NCBI GenBank assembly: GCA_034430215.1
Contig: DAOUFE010000006.1
Coordinates: 62,001-126,000 of the forward strand
Direction of reading: 5' to 3'
DNA: 64,000 bases
DNA from: UBA4782 sp034430215
GTDB lineage: Bacteria; Chloroflexota; Anaerolineae; Anaerolineales; Anaerolineaceae
Part shown: piece after piece, positions 42,888 through 57,800 of the stretch
Position numbering within the stretch: position 1 is the first letter of the stretch
Layout of the letters: every line of letters starts with the position of its first letter
Made by a program: the position numbers and the translations under genes
The notes under the pieces: model-generated
Databases searched by the model: none
The model's input: only the letters and a program-made list of their open reading frames with translations
What the model was told of the DNA's origin: nothing

Positions 42888-45800
42888 GTGAAAGCTATGC
42901 AGAAGTCAGGCATACAACACAGTGCTCTACGGAATCCCAAACAAATGAAGTGGTTTGTAGGGGGTATTCTTGTCGCTTTTCTCTGCTTGGCATTTTCAAC
43001 CTCGCCGGTTCTCGCAGATGATGGTTCGAATGACGAAATCATTGCCCCGCCTTCATCAGAACCTGAAGTTTTGGTTGATATTACGCTCGTGTCTGATCCA
43101 ATCGAACTTGATGTAGATATTCCAGAAACTATAGACGAAACTGGCGGTTCGCAACAAGAAGCTACCCAGCCTGAAATCGATGCGGTAGTTCCACAGGAAC
43201 TCCCAATAATTGAAGAAACAGAATCACTTCTTTCACCAGATATGCAAGTTGTTGACGAAGTGACTTCTGCTCTTGATCCCTATTTCAACCGAAATGGTGA
43301 GGTCTTTTATTTCCGAACGAATTGCAGCGGGTACACCAATTGTCTCGAGAGTGACACGCCCATCTCCAGCGCAGTCAGCGATGTCATGTTAAATGGACGT
43401 CCGGATGATGGTGTTATCAACATTGAGGGCGGGGATTTTGCTGAGACATTGGAGTTCGGTTCCCTCCCCGGTGCGTTAATCCTTCGGGGTGGGGTAGATG
43501 GGCGAGTCTCGAATATCAATGGAAGGGTTTTTGTCAGTGGCAATGATTCTCCTCTTGTGTTCGAGAATTTTGTCTTTAATGGCAATGTAAATGTTCTGGA
43601 TAGTGAAAACGTAAGTTTTGTGAATTCTGTGTTTAACGGAAGCTTTGTGGTTAATAACACCCGCCGTCTTGTTTTAGAAGATGATGAATTGCAATCCAGT
43701 GCGGTGGTAACACAAAGCACCGATCTTTCTGTCGATACAAGTCTGTTTACATCCGATATGTTGATCAGTAATGTTGAAGGGTTTTCGATTAAGAACAGTA
43801 CTTTTTTTACTGGTCTTGTAGTCGATCATTCTCGAGACGGAACGATCATCGACAGCCATCTGGAAGGCTGGCTGCAGACGAGGGGTTCAAAGGTTTCGTT
43901 CATCTCAACTGCTTCACCTGAATCACTGGCAGTGGAGATAAATAAAGAAGCCAATCATCTGACAGTCGATGGTGTGAATGGATTAAGTGTTTCTGGCATC
44001 GCCAATGATGGCGGAGAATTGATAATTCAGAATGGGCAGGCCACATTGGGTGAAAGCAGTCTTGTTTTTGATCCCTCTGACTTACTAGAAGCTTCTTTTA
44101 CCATGGCTGGTTTCGACAGCCATTCGATCATTGTCAATGGTTTGGATGCGGCTGGCGCGAATGTAGATCTTTCTGCTTCCAATATTTTGATCCAGAATAC
44201 GATCAATGCGAATAGTGTGACCATTACTGGGGGCGAGGTTTCGATCGAGAATGGCGGAATTGTCAGTCAGGGAACCATCAATATTGTCTCCACTTCATTG
44301 CAGATCAATTCCAATGTAGAAAGCGCTCAATCAGATGTCTGTCTGAATGCCGAAAATGGTGTGACAGTGGGTGGAAATGCTCTGGTATCTGGAAATCGGA
44401 TTTTGATCAATGCGGATACCAACAATGATGGAACTGGCATTTTTGTACTGAAGCAAGGTTCTGTAATAAAGGGTTTACAAAGTGTAGAAATCCGTGCTGC
44501 TGATATAGAATTGATGGGTTTCATTCAGACTCAACAAGGACAGGTAAGTCTAATCAATTCGAATCCTCTGGCAAATGTATATCTTGGAATTGAAGGCGAA
44601 GGTTTCAATCTCAGCCAGTCTGAATTTGCTCTAATCGATACAGCACAACTGAATATTGGTGAAATGGAAAGCCAAGGTGAGGTTCTCATCGGAACACTCG
44701 ATCTGGGTAAGAAGAATTATGATCTGAGCATTTTTGGCAGCAACATGGCAGTTGGTCAGATTATTCTTTTCCTGGCAGGAACGTTGCAGTTGATTGCTGC
44801 AGGGTACATCCAGAATCGTGGCGGTGCAGGCAAAAACAACTTTATTATTCCTGGCGGAACGCTGAAAGTGAAAGCCCAAGGATTTGGTACAGCTTCTACT
44901 CCTATGCAAATGTCAGTAGATTTCTTTTCTGCCCTTGTAAACTGCGTGGGTAGCGTATTCATCAGTGATTTGGCTAAAATTGACCTTCCAGATCATGTTG
45001 ATGGCGGTATATATGCAAGTAACCATGGTGATCTCACCATCGGAGGCCAGGACGGATTGACCGGGGTGACCTCAGGCGGTGAGATCATCATTTCTACAGC
45101 AGGTGTGCTTACCATTGCTGCACCTGTTTTGAGTGATCATCCAATACGACTGACTGCATTTCAATTCGTGCAAAATGCTGAGGTAAATGGTAATTCAGTT
45201 AAATTAATTTTAGTTCCCGACCCTCATTTCACCACTGGCAGTGGCGCAGATAATCATACGTATACAACCATCCAGGAAGCAATTGATGCGGTAATGGGCG
45301 GTTTGGTTCCTGATGGTGGGATCATCATAGTTGAAACCGGAACATTCACTGAGAATCTTATCATTGATGGACTTTCCGGATTGACTTTCCAACTAGAAAG
45401 CGGTTTTGCGACAGTAAATGGAACCCTATCCATATCTAATAGTTCCAACATCGCATTTACTGGCATAAGCATTACCGGACTTATTTCACTGATCAACTCG
45501 ACCGGAATCACGTTTACCGGCACATCTGGTGATGATACTTACGCATTTTCCTTCGATTCAGCCAGCTCATTTACTGTGAATGGCCAAGATGGGACAGATA
45601 CTGTTCAGGTTTCTGCCGGGCAAATCGATCATGAGTTTCCTGCTACATTAACCAGTATCGAAACCCTGAATATGGGCGATGGTGCTGTAATGCGGATCGA
45701 AGTCGGCGGCACAACAGCAGGCACTCAATATGACCAGTTCGTATTCGATGGGGCTTTGGTTATCAACGGAACCCTGCAGATAGCCTTTATCAACAGCTTC

Positions 45801-48800
45801 TTGCCCTCGGATGGAAATAATTTCAATGTTGTTTCTGCAACCATATTGAGTGGGCATTTCGATACAGCCAAAGGACTGTTCGGGTTTGGGACGAACACAT
45901 ATTACTTGACCGTTGCACAACCCGCCAATACCGTTACTCTGGTAACCAATACTTTATTGGACTTGGGTGAGATCATCATAGGTGGATCCACATCTACAGA
46001 TAACGACAAATTTGGACAACTGCTGAACATCGATTACTTTGGTCTCGGAACATTCACCATAACCGCTTCTCTTGATATTAAGGGCTTCTTCTCTGTAACT
46101 AACACTGTCCTGACCATCCAGAATTCCATTGAAGGTCTGACACTGGCTGGTGGAGACACGGTGACAGTTAACGTCTGGAAGTTTAGCGGCAGTGGCTTGA
46201 ATGCTTTCGCTGGAATAAACGGTGGTACTGCAAATGCTACAGGGTTGTCACTATCGAATGTCAGTTTTGGTGTTGCTGTTATGAAAGAGACCAGCGGCAG
46301 TTACCGGGAATGGATCTCTCTCAAAGCTACAGCAGACAATGTAGCATTCATCGGGTTCTCGGATATCGAAGTCAGCGGTAATAATCTATCTGTGGTAATC
46401 AACACCAGAGCCAGCGATGATAGCGTGATAGATTTTGCTGGAATTCACGCAATGACGGTTGGTGGTGTGACACTGGATATGAACGGCAGTGATGGTCAAC
46501 TTGTTCAGGTCAGTGGAGCAGTTACCATCTCCATTCTGGATTTCCTTTCATTGAGTGGCATCTTTACATTTGAAAAGAAGAGCAGTGCTCACGTCAATAT
46601 ATTGCCATCAGGCTGGACAGATAAGAGTGAAGCCATTGATACGGTAGTAGATGCACTGGTTGTCGGTGCAGCCGGAGCCAGTGGATTCCTCGGAACGAAT
46701 GGAAATGATGTTGCCAACCGGCTGGGAATTACTCTGACCGGTGTAGACTTCGGATTAGCGATCCTTTCAACCGCATCACAGAAATGGGTTTCATTGAAGG
46801 CCAGTATTGATAGTGCTTCATTGACTGGCATAGATGAAATCACCCTGACATTAAACTCCATTTCAGTCGAGATCAATCGCAAGTCTGCTGATGGAAGCAT
46901 AGTGGATCTCAGTATGAGCCCGGTGACTGCTGGTAGTGTCATTCTTGATCTTGATGCCTCATTAGGGCAATTAACACGAGCCAGTGGCACGATTGCCACA
47001 TTCTCTTTATATGATTTTCTCCAATTGAATGGAAGTCTGAGTTTTGATAAGAGCAGCGGAATGATTTATGTTCTACCCGTGGGGTGGACAAACCAGGAAG
47101 CCGATCGTCAGACTGTGGTTGCGGATCAATTGCTGATCAGTGGAAGTAATTTAAGCGGTTTTGCTGGTTTGAATGGTGGAACAGCCAATGCTCAGGGTTT
47201 GACTTTAACTGATGTAAACCTGGCGCTTGCAATGTTCACGGGTGATATTAGTGATGTGAATCATCCTCTGCAGAAATGGATCAGCCTTTCCGGTTCATTA
47301 GGATCCGCTTCGTTTGACGGCATTGATAATCTCACGCTTGCGCTCAGCAATGGCAAAATCCAGATCAATCAGCAAGCTACCGATGGCAGTATTGTGGATT
47401 ACACCAATGGACACTCCCTATCCTTCGGAAGTGAAACCATTGATTTTGACGGGGCTTCTGGAGAGCTTCTACGAGTGTCCGGTACCATCAACCTCAAAGT
47501 GTACAACTTCTTCCAGGTCAATGGCAGCCTGGCAATCGAGAAGAAGACGGCTAATGTAAAGCTCGATGATAGCAGTTCAATAGCTGTTGATCTTCTGACC
47601 ATCGGAGGCGATAATGTAACAGCGATGGTTGGTTTAAATGCTGGAAGTGCTGATCAGGTAGGTATGAACCTCGTTGGCGTAGATTTTGCCCTCGTTATGT
47701 TGACCGATAAAGCGGATGCCACGCGAAGCTGGTTGAGCCTGATCGCAACCGCTGTCAGTGGCGGGTTGGTAGGGATCGATGGGTTGACTTTGAGTGGTAC
47801 TGATCTGGCGGTCTATATTAACCTGGCTTCACGCGATGGCAGGGTTGTTGATTATAAGACACAGAATCTTGAGGTAACAACGGGAACGGGCACAAGCCTG
47901 ACGTTGGATATGGATGGCGCATCTGGAGAGCTGGCAAGAATAAGCGGCACCCTGGACTTGAACTTCTTTGATTTCTTTACCGTAAGCGGAAGCATCGCGA
48001 TCGAGAAAAAGAGTGGAAGCATCAAAGCCTTGCCATTGGTGTGGACGGATAAACTTACTGATCTGGTAACTGTTGCGGTAGATGAATTATTGATTGGTGG
48101 CAGTGGTTTGTCTGCTTTCGCTGGTTTGAATGGGGGTACCTCTAATGCTGTAGGTTTGAATCTCACGAATGTATCATTCGGATTGGCAATTCTGGTCGAT
48201 CAAAGTCTGGCTAACCGAAAATGGGCATCACTGAAAGCCACTGCTGGCGGGATCAGCCTGGTTGGCATCAGTGGATTGACACTGAGTGCTACAACCATGG
48301 ATGTGGAGATCAATCGCCCCGCGAATGATAATACCGTAGTTGATTATGCCAGCCAATCGCTGGAAGTAAGTACCGGAACAAGCAGCTCATTGACATTGGA
48401 TATGGATGGCGGCGAAGGTACACTTACCAGAGCTTCTGGAAACCTGACTCTGAATGTAGCTGATTTCTTCACTGTCGAAGGTGATTTTGCCTTTGAGAAG
48501 AAGAGCGGAACAATTCAGGTTCTACCATCAGGTGGCACGGTGACTTCGGAAGTTACAGTAAATGAGTTGTTACTGGGTGGAAATAATGTCAGTGCCTTCG
48601 CTGGTATCAATGGTGGAACCGCTGATGCAATAGGATTGAATCTGGAAGGTGTGAATTTCGCTCTGGCGATCATGAATGACAGTGCCACTCCGACACGCAC
48701 CTGGGTGACATTAAAAGCAACTGCCAGCTCGTTCAGTTTTATTGGATCAGCAGTTGTTGAGGTGGGTGGATCCAACATCAATATCGAGATCAACCTGGCA

Positions 48801-51800
48801 GCAGCGGATGGCTCTATTGCCGATTACGCAGGAACCAACAATCTGACCGTCAAGACTGGTCCTACAACAAGTGTTATTCTCGATCTAGCAAGCAGCCTTG
48901 GCGAGTTGATCCGTGCCAGTGGCAGTTTCATTTTAAAAATCGCTGATTTCTTCTCTTTGAGTGGTGACCTGGCATTTGAAAAGAGTCAGACCGATATCCT
49001 TGTGAAGAAAGATGGGATTTCTTCCAGCATTACCGTGGACCTGTTAGCCATTGGTGGCAATGGTTTAAGCGGTTTCGCCGGGATGAATGGCGATACTGCC
49101 AATGCTGTTGGATTGAGCCTTGGCAATTTATCTTTTGCCCTGGCATTAATGGCAAGCCAGACAGATCCCACGCGTAAATGGATGGCATTGAAGGGGTTAG
49201 CAGGGAATGTCTCATTTGTAGGGATAAACGGGTTGAAATTATCCAGCAGTGAGATCCTTATTGAGATCACACGGGCAGCAGCGGATGGTTCGTTGGTGGA
49301 TTATGCAGCCCAAAATCTGACTATCACTACAGGTCCGACCAGTTCGATCACCTTCAATATGGGAGCAGATGAAGGTGTATTGACACAAGCCAGTGGTATA
49401 TTAAATATCAATGTATTCGATTTCTTCATTGTTAATGGTCAGTTCTCATTTGTAAAGAAGAGCGGAACAGCAAGAGTGATGAAGACCGGCCCTCCAGCGG
49501 TGGATCAGATTATCGCTGTTGATGAATTAATCCTGTGTGGGTTGAATGTTAATGCGTTTGTAGGGATGAACGGCGGCAGTGCAGGTGAGATTGGATTGTC
49601 TTTGAGTGGTGTGGACTTTGGATTGGCGATCTTTACCAGCCAGGCAGATCCTACCCTGAAGTGGACTTCACTCAAAGCCAATGCAGATGGATTTAGTTTC
49701 ACGGGGATTGACGGACTGATTTTCAATGGCAGTAATCTCAATGTAGCTATAAATGATACCGCCAGTGATCAAACTGTGATTGATTTCAGTGGTGAAAACA
49801 ACCTGGTGATCGATAATGGTCTCACACTGGATATGGATGGCTCCCTGGGCGAATTAATGCAAGCCAATGGTATGTCCACGATCGACCTGTTTGGGTTTGT
49901 GAGTGTGAGTGGGAGTTTTGGGGTCGAGAAGAAGAGTGGGCAGAGCGTGGTGCTGAGCAGTGGGGAAAGTGTGGAAGCGAACCTGCTGACGATCGGGTTG
50001 GCGAACGTGAGTGCGTTTGTGGGGTACAACGGGATCGGGCTGGAGTTGGCGGATGTAGATTTAGCGATAGCGCTGTGGAGTGAAGTGGTGGTGGCGCCAG
50101 CGGTGGGTCGGAAGTGGACGAGCGTGATGGCGAGCGTGGGGAGTGCGTCGTTCGCAGGGGTGGACGGGCTGACGATGGTGCTGACGAGTGCGGGGATCGT
50201 GATCAACAAGAGTGGGGTGGACGGGAGTGTGGTGGACTATGTGGTGGGGGATGGAGAGAGTGCGGCGACGGAGTTGACGGTGCAGGTGGGGCCGAGCGAC
50301 AGTGTGACGTTTGCGATCGATGATGTGAATGGGAATTACATGCAGGTGACGGGGAGTGCGACGATCGACCTGTTTGGGTTTGTGAGTGTGAGTGGGAGTT
50401 TTGGGGTCGAGAAGAAGAGTGGGCAGAGCGTAAAACTTTCTACTGGTGTAACCGTATCAGCTAATCTCCTTACCATTGGTCTTTCTAATGTAGATGCCTT
50501 CTTTGGTTTTGGTGGTGGAACAGACGATGCAATGGGATTCCAACTCCAGGATGTTGATTTCTCTATTGCATTATTTAGTGAAATTGGTGGTTCTTTACGA
50601 AAATGGACAAGCGTAAAAGGAAATGTTGGATCTGCTGCTTTTGTTGGATTCACAGGATTAGAATTAACTGTTTCAAGCCTGGGAATTGAGATCAACAAAA
50701 AGGCAGCAGATAATTCAGTTATTGATTATTCAAAGAATCCACTTGTTGTTACTGTAGGGCCGGAAGATACTGTTACATTTGACATGTCTGGAAAATCTGG
50801 CGAGCTTATGCGTGCTTATGGCACGATCACCATTGATATCGCCGATTTTGTTTCAATTACTGGTAGTTTTGGATTTGAAAAGAGAACAACAGGTACCACA
50901 TCCACCATATTAATTGGTGCTGCAGGTATTTCCACTTTCCTTGGTTCACCCGATGGAACAATGGGTGTACGAATCAAGGATGCTGGCTTTGGAATGGTAT
51001 TGATCAAGGCAGCGGGTGGCAATAAATATGCTTTGAACGCGACAGGTTCTGCCGAACTGGTTGGTTTTGAAGATATTCTTCAATTGAGCGGCACATTATC
51101 AGTACGGGTAAATAACTCTGGATCCATCATTCATGAAGACATTCAAGTTGGTCCCGATACTTTTGTTCCGGTGTATTTCACTACAACTGCCAATGTTATG
51201 GGAATCTACGGCAGTGCTACATTACAGATCGTTGATTTTGTCGCCATATCGGGCAGCTTTGGTTTTGAAAAACAGATTTCTGGCACTACCACAAAATTAC
51301 TAATCGGCGCTTCTGACATTGCCATCTTCCTGGGAGTGGATGCAGGAACTCCAGATGTGATTGGTATTCAAGTAAGCGATGCTGACCTGGGTCTGGTTTT
51401 ATATAAGGATGGCACGGCTGCATCCACTTATGCATTGAGCGCAGATGGCACCGCAGCATTGGTAGGTCTCGATGGATTACAGATCAGCGGTTCGCTGGGT
51501 GTCAAGATCAACCAGACCGGTCGCACGGTGAATGAAGTTGTGCATACCGAAAACGGTGATATCCCAATCAGGTTCACCACTGCAGAGAATATTAAGATCT
51601 TCAGTGGTAGTATCACACTTGCAGTAACAGGTATTTTCACTCTTTCAGGTACTGTCTCCGCAACAATAAAAGCCAACGGCACTGTTCTGTTGGATATCCC
51701 GGATGTGGCGTTGTCAATCAGTGTTGATGGTACCGAGATGTTCAATATTGCAGCAGCAGCCAGGTTCAGCATTAGCAAGATTGATGGCTTCAAGCTTGTG

Positions 51801-54800
51801 GATATGCGTGTGACGAACTTCACCTTCATGGGAATTGATGGCGGAAGCCCGACACCTAATTACACGGGAACAGCAGTCGATATTTTCAAACAATCTCTTC
51901 CCACAACCACACCTGCTGCAGGCAGCAAACCTGATGCCAATCTCGATTATCCAATCAATGCAGGTGAGATCGATGCTACCGTTCTCAACAACAAGAAATA
52001 CATTGATATTATCTATAATGATTATTCCGGTTTGGGCTTGAATCTGGCATCGATCACAGATGAAACGCCTGAATTTACTATTACAGGTGTTGGTGTTGGC
52101 GATGCCGTTATTGCCCAGATCGAACAGATTTCGCTTACTACTTTTAGATATTACTTTACCGATAAAGATCCCAATAACACGATTGGATTGTTCCGGGCTG
52201 GCATTGTAAAGGTTCAATTCATCGAAGGTTCATGGGAAGATAAGAAGGGGCAATCGAATGTTCTGGAAACGGAATCCTTCACTGTAGTTGCTGGTTCTGC
52301 TGCAACCACGAAGACCATTCCGCTTGGGCCAATTTCACTGGAAGGCCCTTCGATCGGTCTGGAGAACCTGCAATTTAAGATGCTTAAAGACGAAAGTGGA
52401 GCTTTAATAGGTCCACAACTATTGATCATGGTTGCGATCGGGCTTGATAAGGCATCCTTGAATTTTGGATCCAGCCAGGGAACCAGTGGAATTAAGAGTG
52501 AATTGACCAGCATCAAAGGTGCATTTCAAATTGCTGTAACTTTGGATATGGCAAACCTGTTTGCTATGCCTGATATCAGCGCCACGGGTAAGTTTGCTTT
52601 CTCTGTCGGGACTCTGCTCGTAGAAATACCGAATACTTTAACAGTGACTGGCACCTCCATCAATGTGAAATATGATCCCAATGGCGCAGCGGACCAGGAA
52701 ATCGTTAAAGTTCAAAGCCTGGCTATCACCATCATCCCGATCAACCTGAAAGGCACATTAGAGCCTTATACCCGTAAGGATGGAACGATCATTCCCGGGT
52801 TGAGTATCAGAGCAAACGGTTTTGGGTTAGGTAGTGCTGCACTTCAGTACACAGGCGAACTAAACTTTGGCACAATATTAAAGTTGAACGGTGTAAAAGC
52901 CGGAGTATCCGATTTTCAGATCACATTTGGCGAATCGCTTGCATTCAATGGAGAAGTATTCATTGCAGCTGACAGTGCATTATTATTCCCTGGAAGCTCA
53001 TTCTCATTCAGCATCACTGATGGACCAGATGTTGGGATTGAAGCTGTTCGTGCCACATTGACATTCACTGCTGGCGTACCTGATGGATTCAAATTCAAAG
53101 CTGACCAATTCTCCTTCAAATTCGCAGGTGTGATCACCGTTTTTGGCAGCAATATCTACATCAATACGAACGCAGCTTCAGATGAAGTTGTAGCTTCATT
53201 CACATCTCTGGGAGCATCCATTTCAGCAGGACCCCTGCAGGTGGCTGGTGAGATGCGCAACTTTGCTTTCCTGGGTGATGGCTCCTTCCAGACACGAGCA
53301 GGATTTGGTGTTTTCATTGATACCAATGCCCTGACTGGAGCATCTGTAGGATGGCCAAGCTGGATGCCAATACGGATAACTGAGGTTGGTATTGAGTGGC
53401 CTGATATTAATAACGATCCATCTGATTTTGTGTTAACTTTATCTGCTGCAGTCACTGGTTTATACGGTTTACCTTTTGAGTTTACCGGTGCAATCGACGG
53501 CATCAAGATTGACCTTGGCTTACTGGCTGATGGTAAATTCCCGATCATCGATATTGCATCAATTGCAGTGGGTATAAAAGGGAATGCGTTTGGTGGTACG
53601 ATCCAGGCTTCTTTGATTGGTGGCATTCTGCGGGTGGACTCGAACGGAAATATGATCCCTTCGACGGATTCCACTACACCTATCGCAGACCGCATCTTCT
53701 TTATGGGTGTTGAAGGTGGCTTCATGATCCCTGGTGTCGGTGGCGGGTTCAATATCCGGTTTGCACTCTCTGAATTGGGACCATTAAGCGTATCCATCAC
53801 CGCTTCTGTTCCAGGTGGTATTCTACTCGAACCCATAAGTGGTTTGACGATTAATGATTTCAGTGGTGGTGTTGAGTTCTTCAAGAGCCTGCCATCGATC
53901 ACTGATCCAACAAAACTTCGCTCGATCCTTTACCCGGCAAGCAACGCTATAACACCCGATATCTGGCTGGAGACTGTAAAACAACAAGTTGTTAAACAAT
54001 ATAAAGCCATTCAAGCTAACCCGAACCAGGAAGGTTTCGTGGCAGCGTTGACTTCCCCAATGATTATTTATGGTAGTGGGAAGATATACACAATTTACGC
54101 TTCAAAGTCTTCCTTCAATGGCGCGATCCAATTCCAACTTAGTACCGATGGAAAATTCCTGGCAAAAGGAATCCTGTATTTTGCCAATGATATGCTCAGT
54201 CTTTCAGCGTCACTTTATGCAGACCTCTCCAAGATCGCTGAAGGCAGTGCAACCATTTTGTTCTTGGCTGATATTCCCGATCAATTCCGATTCCTGGTTG
54301 TTTCCGGTAAATTCCAGATGGGTTTTGTAGGCGCAGATGGAAAACCCGTCGAATTCACTACCGTTGAACCTTCTGCTGTTCCAACCGCCAATCTGGCTTC
54401 ACCAGCATCCGGTAGTTCGATAAGCTTGAATGCCCTAAATTCTCAGCAATATATTGATATTGAATTCCTGCCCAGTGATGGAGCAGAACTGACTTTATCA
54501 AGTATTGATGGTGATGAATTCACCCTTTCTGGTGGTGCAGCATCTGGTGTTACCTTGACAGCCGGTGCACCAACCCTGGTTGCTGGTACTACAAGCACAT
54601 ACCGTTACACATTTAGCGGTTTATTCACAAAGGGTGATGTTCAAGTAATCTTCAATTCAGGAAGCTGGACGGACTCGAAATCAATCAATAATGAGGGAGA
54701 AACAGAAACCTTTACTCTGGTAGTACCGTCGGCAAGAATCGTGGCACCAGAAGATGGAAAGAGTATCAGCAATTCTGCTATTAACAATAGTGGGTATATC

Positions 54801-57800
54801 ACTATTCGCTTTGACCTGCCCACTGATACCACATTGGATGCAACAACAATCAATGGAGATGAGCTTCTCTTAACCGGTGATGGGATTGGAACAGTTGTGT
54901 TGGGCAACCCGGTGATGGTTGACGGTACAACCTATCAATACTGCTTTACCGGTAGTTTTTCTGCGGGTCAGGTACTGGTAAAAATTGTTGAAGGTTCTTT
55001 CAAAGATTCCGCTGGCACAACGAATCAAGAAGTAAACCAGAGCTTCCTGGTATACGGCACAACCGCAAATCTGACTGATCCAGTTGCTGATTCTGCCATT
55101 GACGTAACCACGATCAACGACCGCGGTTATATCGATATTACATTCATCACTACTGGCACTGCAATCATAGATACTTCAACAATCAATGGTGATGAATTCA
55201 TCCTATCTGGTTCGGCACGCAATAGCGTTGTTCTCACAGGTACAGCTACCCTGGTATCTGGAAACCGATATCGTTATGCATTTACTGGTGCCTTTACACC
55301 TGGTACTCTCACAATAACATTTGTTGAGGGAAGCTGGATGGATAACCAGGGTAATTCGGCAGTTGCTAGTTCTCAGAACGTTACGATAGCTGGTCCAACT
55401 GCTGTACTTTCTGATGGTCTGGATAAACCCACCGTTGGCTTAAGCATTATCAATGGAAAACAGTATATTGATGTGAGTTATCGGGCTACTTATGGCGCAA
55501 ATCTCAATCTGGAAACAATAGATGGGAATGAGTTCATTTTATCTGGAGCAGGCGCCGCAGGGATCTCGGATATAGGCACACCAGTTCTGGTTGATGCAAC
55601 TACCAATACCTATCGTTATCAAATAACCGGCAGTTTCGTCAATGGTCCGGTTGTGGTAACTTTTATCGCCGGTAGTTTCGGAGATAGTGCTGGATATTCA
55701 AATATTGAGTCATCCGCAACATTTACATTGGTATCACCCACTGCAGACCTGTACTCTCCAGTGCTTAAAGATTCAGTCTTTTATGATGATCTCAACCAGA
55801 TTGGATACATTTTTGTCACTTTCAATGACCCGACCGGATCAGGCATCGATATCAGCACCCTGGACGGAGATGAATTATTCCTGTCTGGTGCGGGTATTGC
55901 TGGAACAGATGCAGTTCACCTGGTTTCAGGTGCTCCAACATCAGCTGAAGATCTACGTACTGTACTTGGTCTATCCGCAAATGCCTATCTCCCAGCGAAC
56001 ACATATGGATATCAGTTTATTGGTAAATTTGTGCAAGGTGCAGTAGGTGTTCAATTCAATGAGGGTAGTTTTGCGACAATTAGTGGCGCAACCAACCAGG
56101 AAGAAAAGGAAGGTTTCACTGTTATCGGACAGGCAACAACTTTCCAGATCATCATCGGTGGTTCTGTTGCTTACTTTGTTCCTTTTATCAATACAGAATT
56201 ATTTGCCATTGAAGGTGAAGCAAGCCTCACAACCGAAATATCCGAATCAACTGCGAGATTCATTCTGGAAGCATCCGGCTCAATGCGAATGATCTATCTG
56301 GGTACGATTGCTTCTGCCGCAGGAAAATTTGTTTTATCCATACCCGAAAGTGGCGTTCCGGAATTGTGGGGTGTTGTAAACCTGGAGACGAATTTCGAGA
56401 AACTGCTGGCTCTTGGAGTAGACCTGGATGTATTTGCTGAATTGCATCTGAACACAACAAGTGAAACCAAGATCGAGACACTTGATCTTCCTGTACTTCA
56501 GGCTACATATAAAGATGAATACAAGGTCGGCCTTGATTCTGCCCTATTCCCATTGGAACTGGCTCCTGAGTTTACAAACAAGCATCTGGCTCTAAATACC
56601 ACCGGCACACTCAATGTTACCGTATTAGAAGCGGGTGTGAAGTGGCAGGTCATTGATCAGGATGGAAACACCTATATTCTGGAAGTAACGACCAATTCTG
56701 CTGGTGTAAAGAAATTAGCCGTATCCCAGGTGAAGCAATATACACTCAAACCTGAATCCTTTACCATTGAAGCAGCCGGGAAACTGGTATTAGGGAAGCC
56801 TAATTCCAGTAAGACAGCGATTGAAACTGAATTCGCCCGTCTGAGCGGTGTCTTCTCAATAGAGATCAATGAAGACGGATTACAAATATTCGCTGCTGGT
56901 GAATTCCATATAGGTCCTGAATCTGTAACTGTCTTTGATCTGACAGCGGTAGGTCTTATTGTTGTGAACAATAAGGGTTTTGCTGCCAATCTGGAGATCA
57001 CCCGCGACATTGAAATGGGCAGTTTGGTAGATTTCAATGCCTCGTTCAATATTGTAACGAATATCACCGAAACCGATATTGAATACAAGGTATCTGATCG
57101 TTTCTTGCAGGATGGATATTTATCTGACCGATTCATCAGTAATTTACAATTAGGCACCGGTGATTGGTTGATCGACTTCACCGATGATGCAAGCAACGCT
57201 ACAAGAAATGCCTTGAATAACAGCCTGCTATCCGCTGCACTATTAACAGCCATCCTTGGCGCAGGCGTGACATTAAGAGAAGATGCTGCCGTAAAAGTCA
57301 TATACAAGGGTTCTCGTTGGGAAGTTACCGATGTTGCTGGCAATGAATATATTGTTCAGGTTAATTCAAGCGGCAAATTGGCTGTTTACAAGTCTTTAGG
57401 CAGGCAGTATCTGAGAATAAGTGCTGGAACCCCATTGATCGATGGTTCGGTAGATGCGCCGCAGGCATACATCGTCATCATGGGTACCGGTAAACTGACG
57501 TTTGTCGATGCTTTTTACTTTGATGGTCTTTTCCGAATCGAACTATCCGAAACCAATCTGATCATGCGAATGGAAGGTGCTCTTGCACTAAAGATTGTTG
57601 ATACTACGATCATGAGTGGTACTTCGACCGGTGAATTGCGGATCAATGCAGAAGGACTCGTGGGATACCTGGACTTTACTGTTGGTATAGGGTTACCCGA
57701 TACAGCAGGTTTCGGACTACGCGGAAAATATCAACTGGAAGTCAATACAACCAGCAGCAACCAGATCATCAAGCGATTCAAATTAGATACCAATGGCAAT

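Larger units (their letters stand above)
46070..51560 (+). repeat. About eleven tandem ~160-residue protein repeats in the giant gene
   Basis: Units of about 390-490 bp recur. Each has an FAG(L/I/M)NGGTA-like turn, a VxFGLAI strand, KWxSLKA, a GIxxLTLS strand, an EIN/VEIN strand, VVDY, a TLDMDG segment and an EKKSG turn. The EKK-type turn recurs near 46569, 47044, 47536, 48003, 48492, 48979, 49455, 49923, 50406, 50871 and 51267. The units are diverged at DNA level except for one pair. Confidence 0.85.

Noticed and set aside
49878..50431. Insertion sequence or transposon bounded by the 71-bp repeats
   Set aside because: There are no inverted repeats, transposase or target-site duplication. 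The frame stays open and the encoded segment is a normal repeat unit, so recombination of repeat units is preferred.
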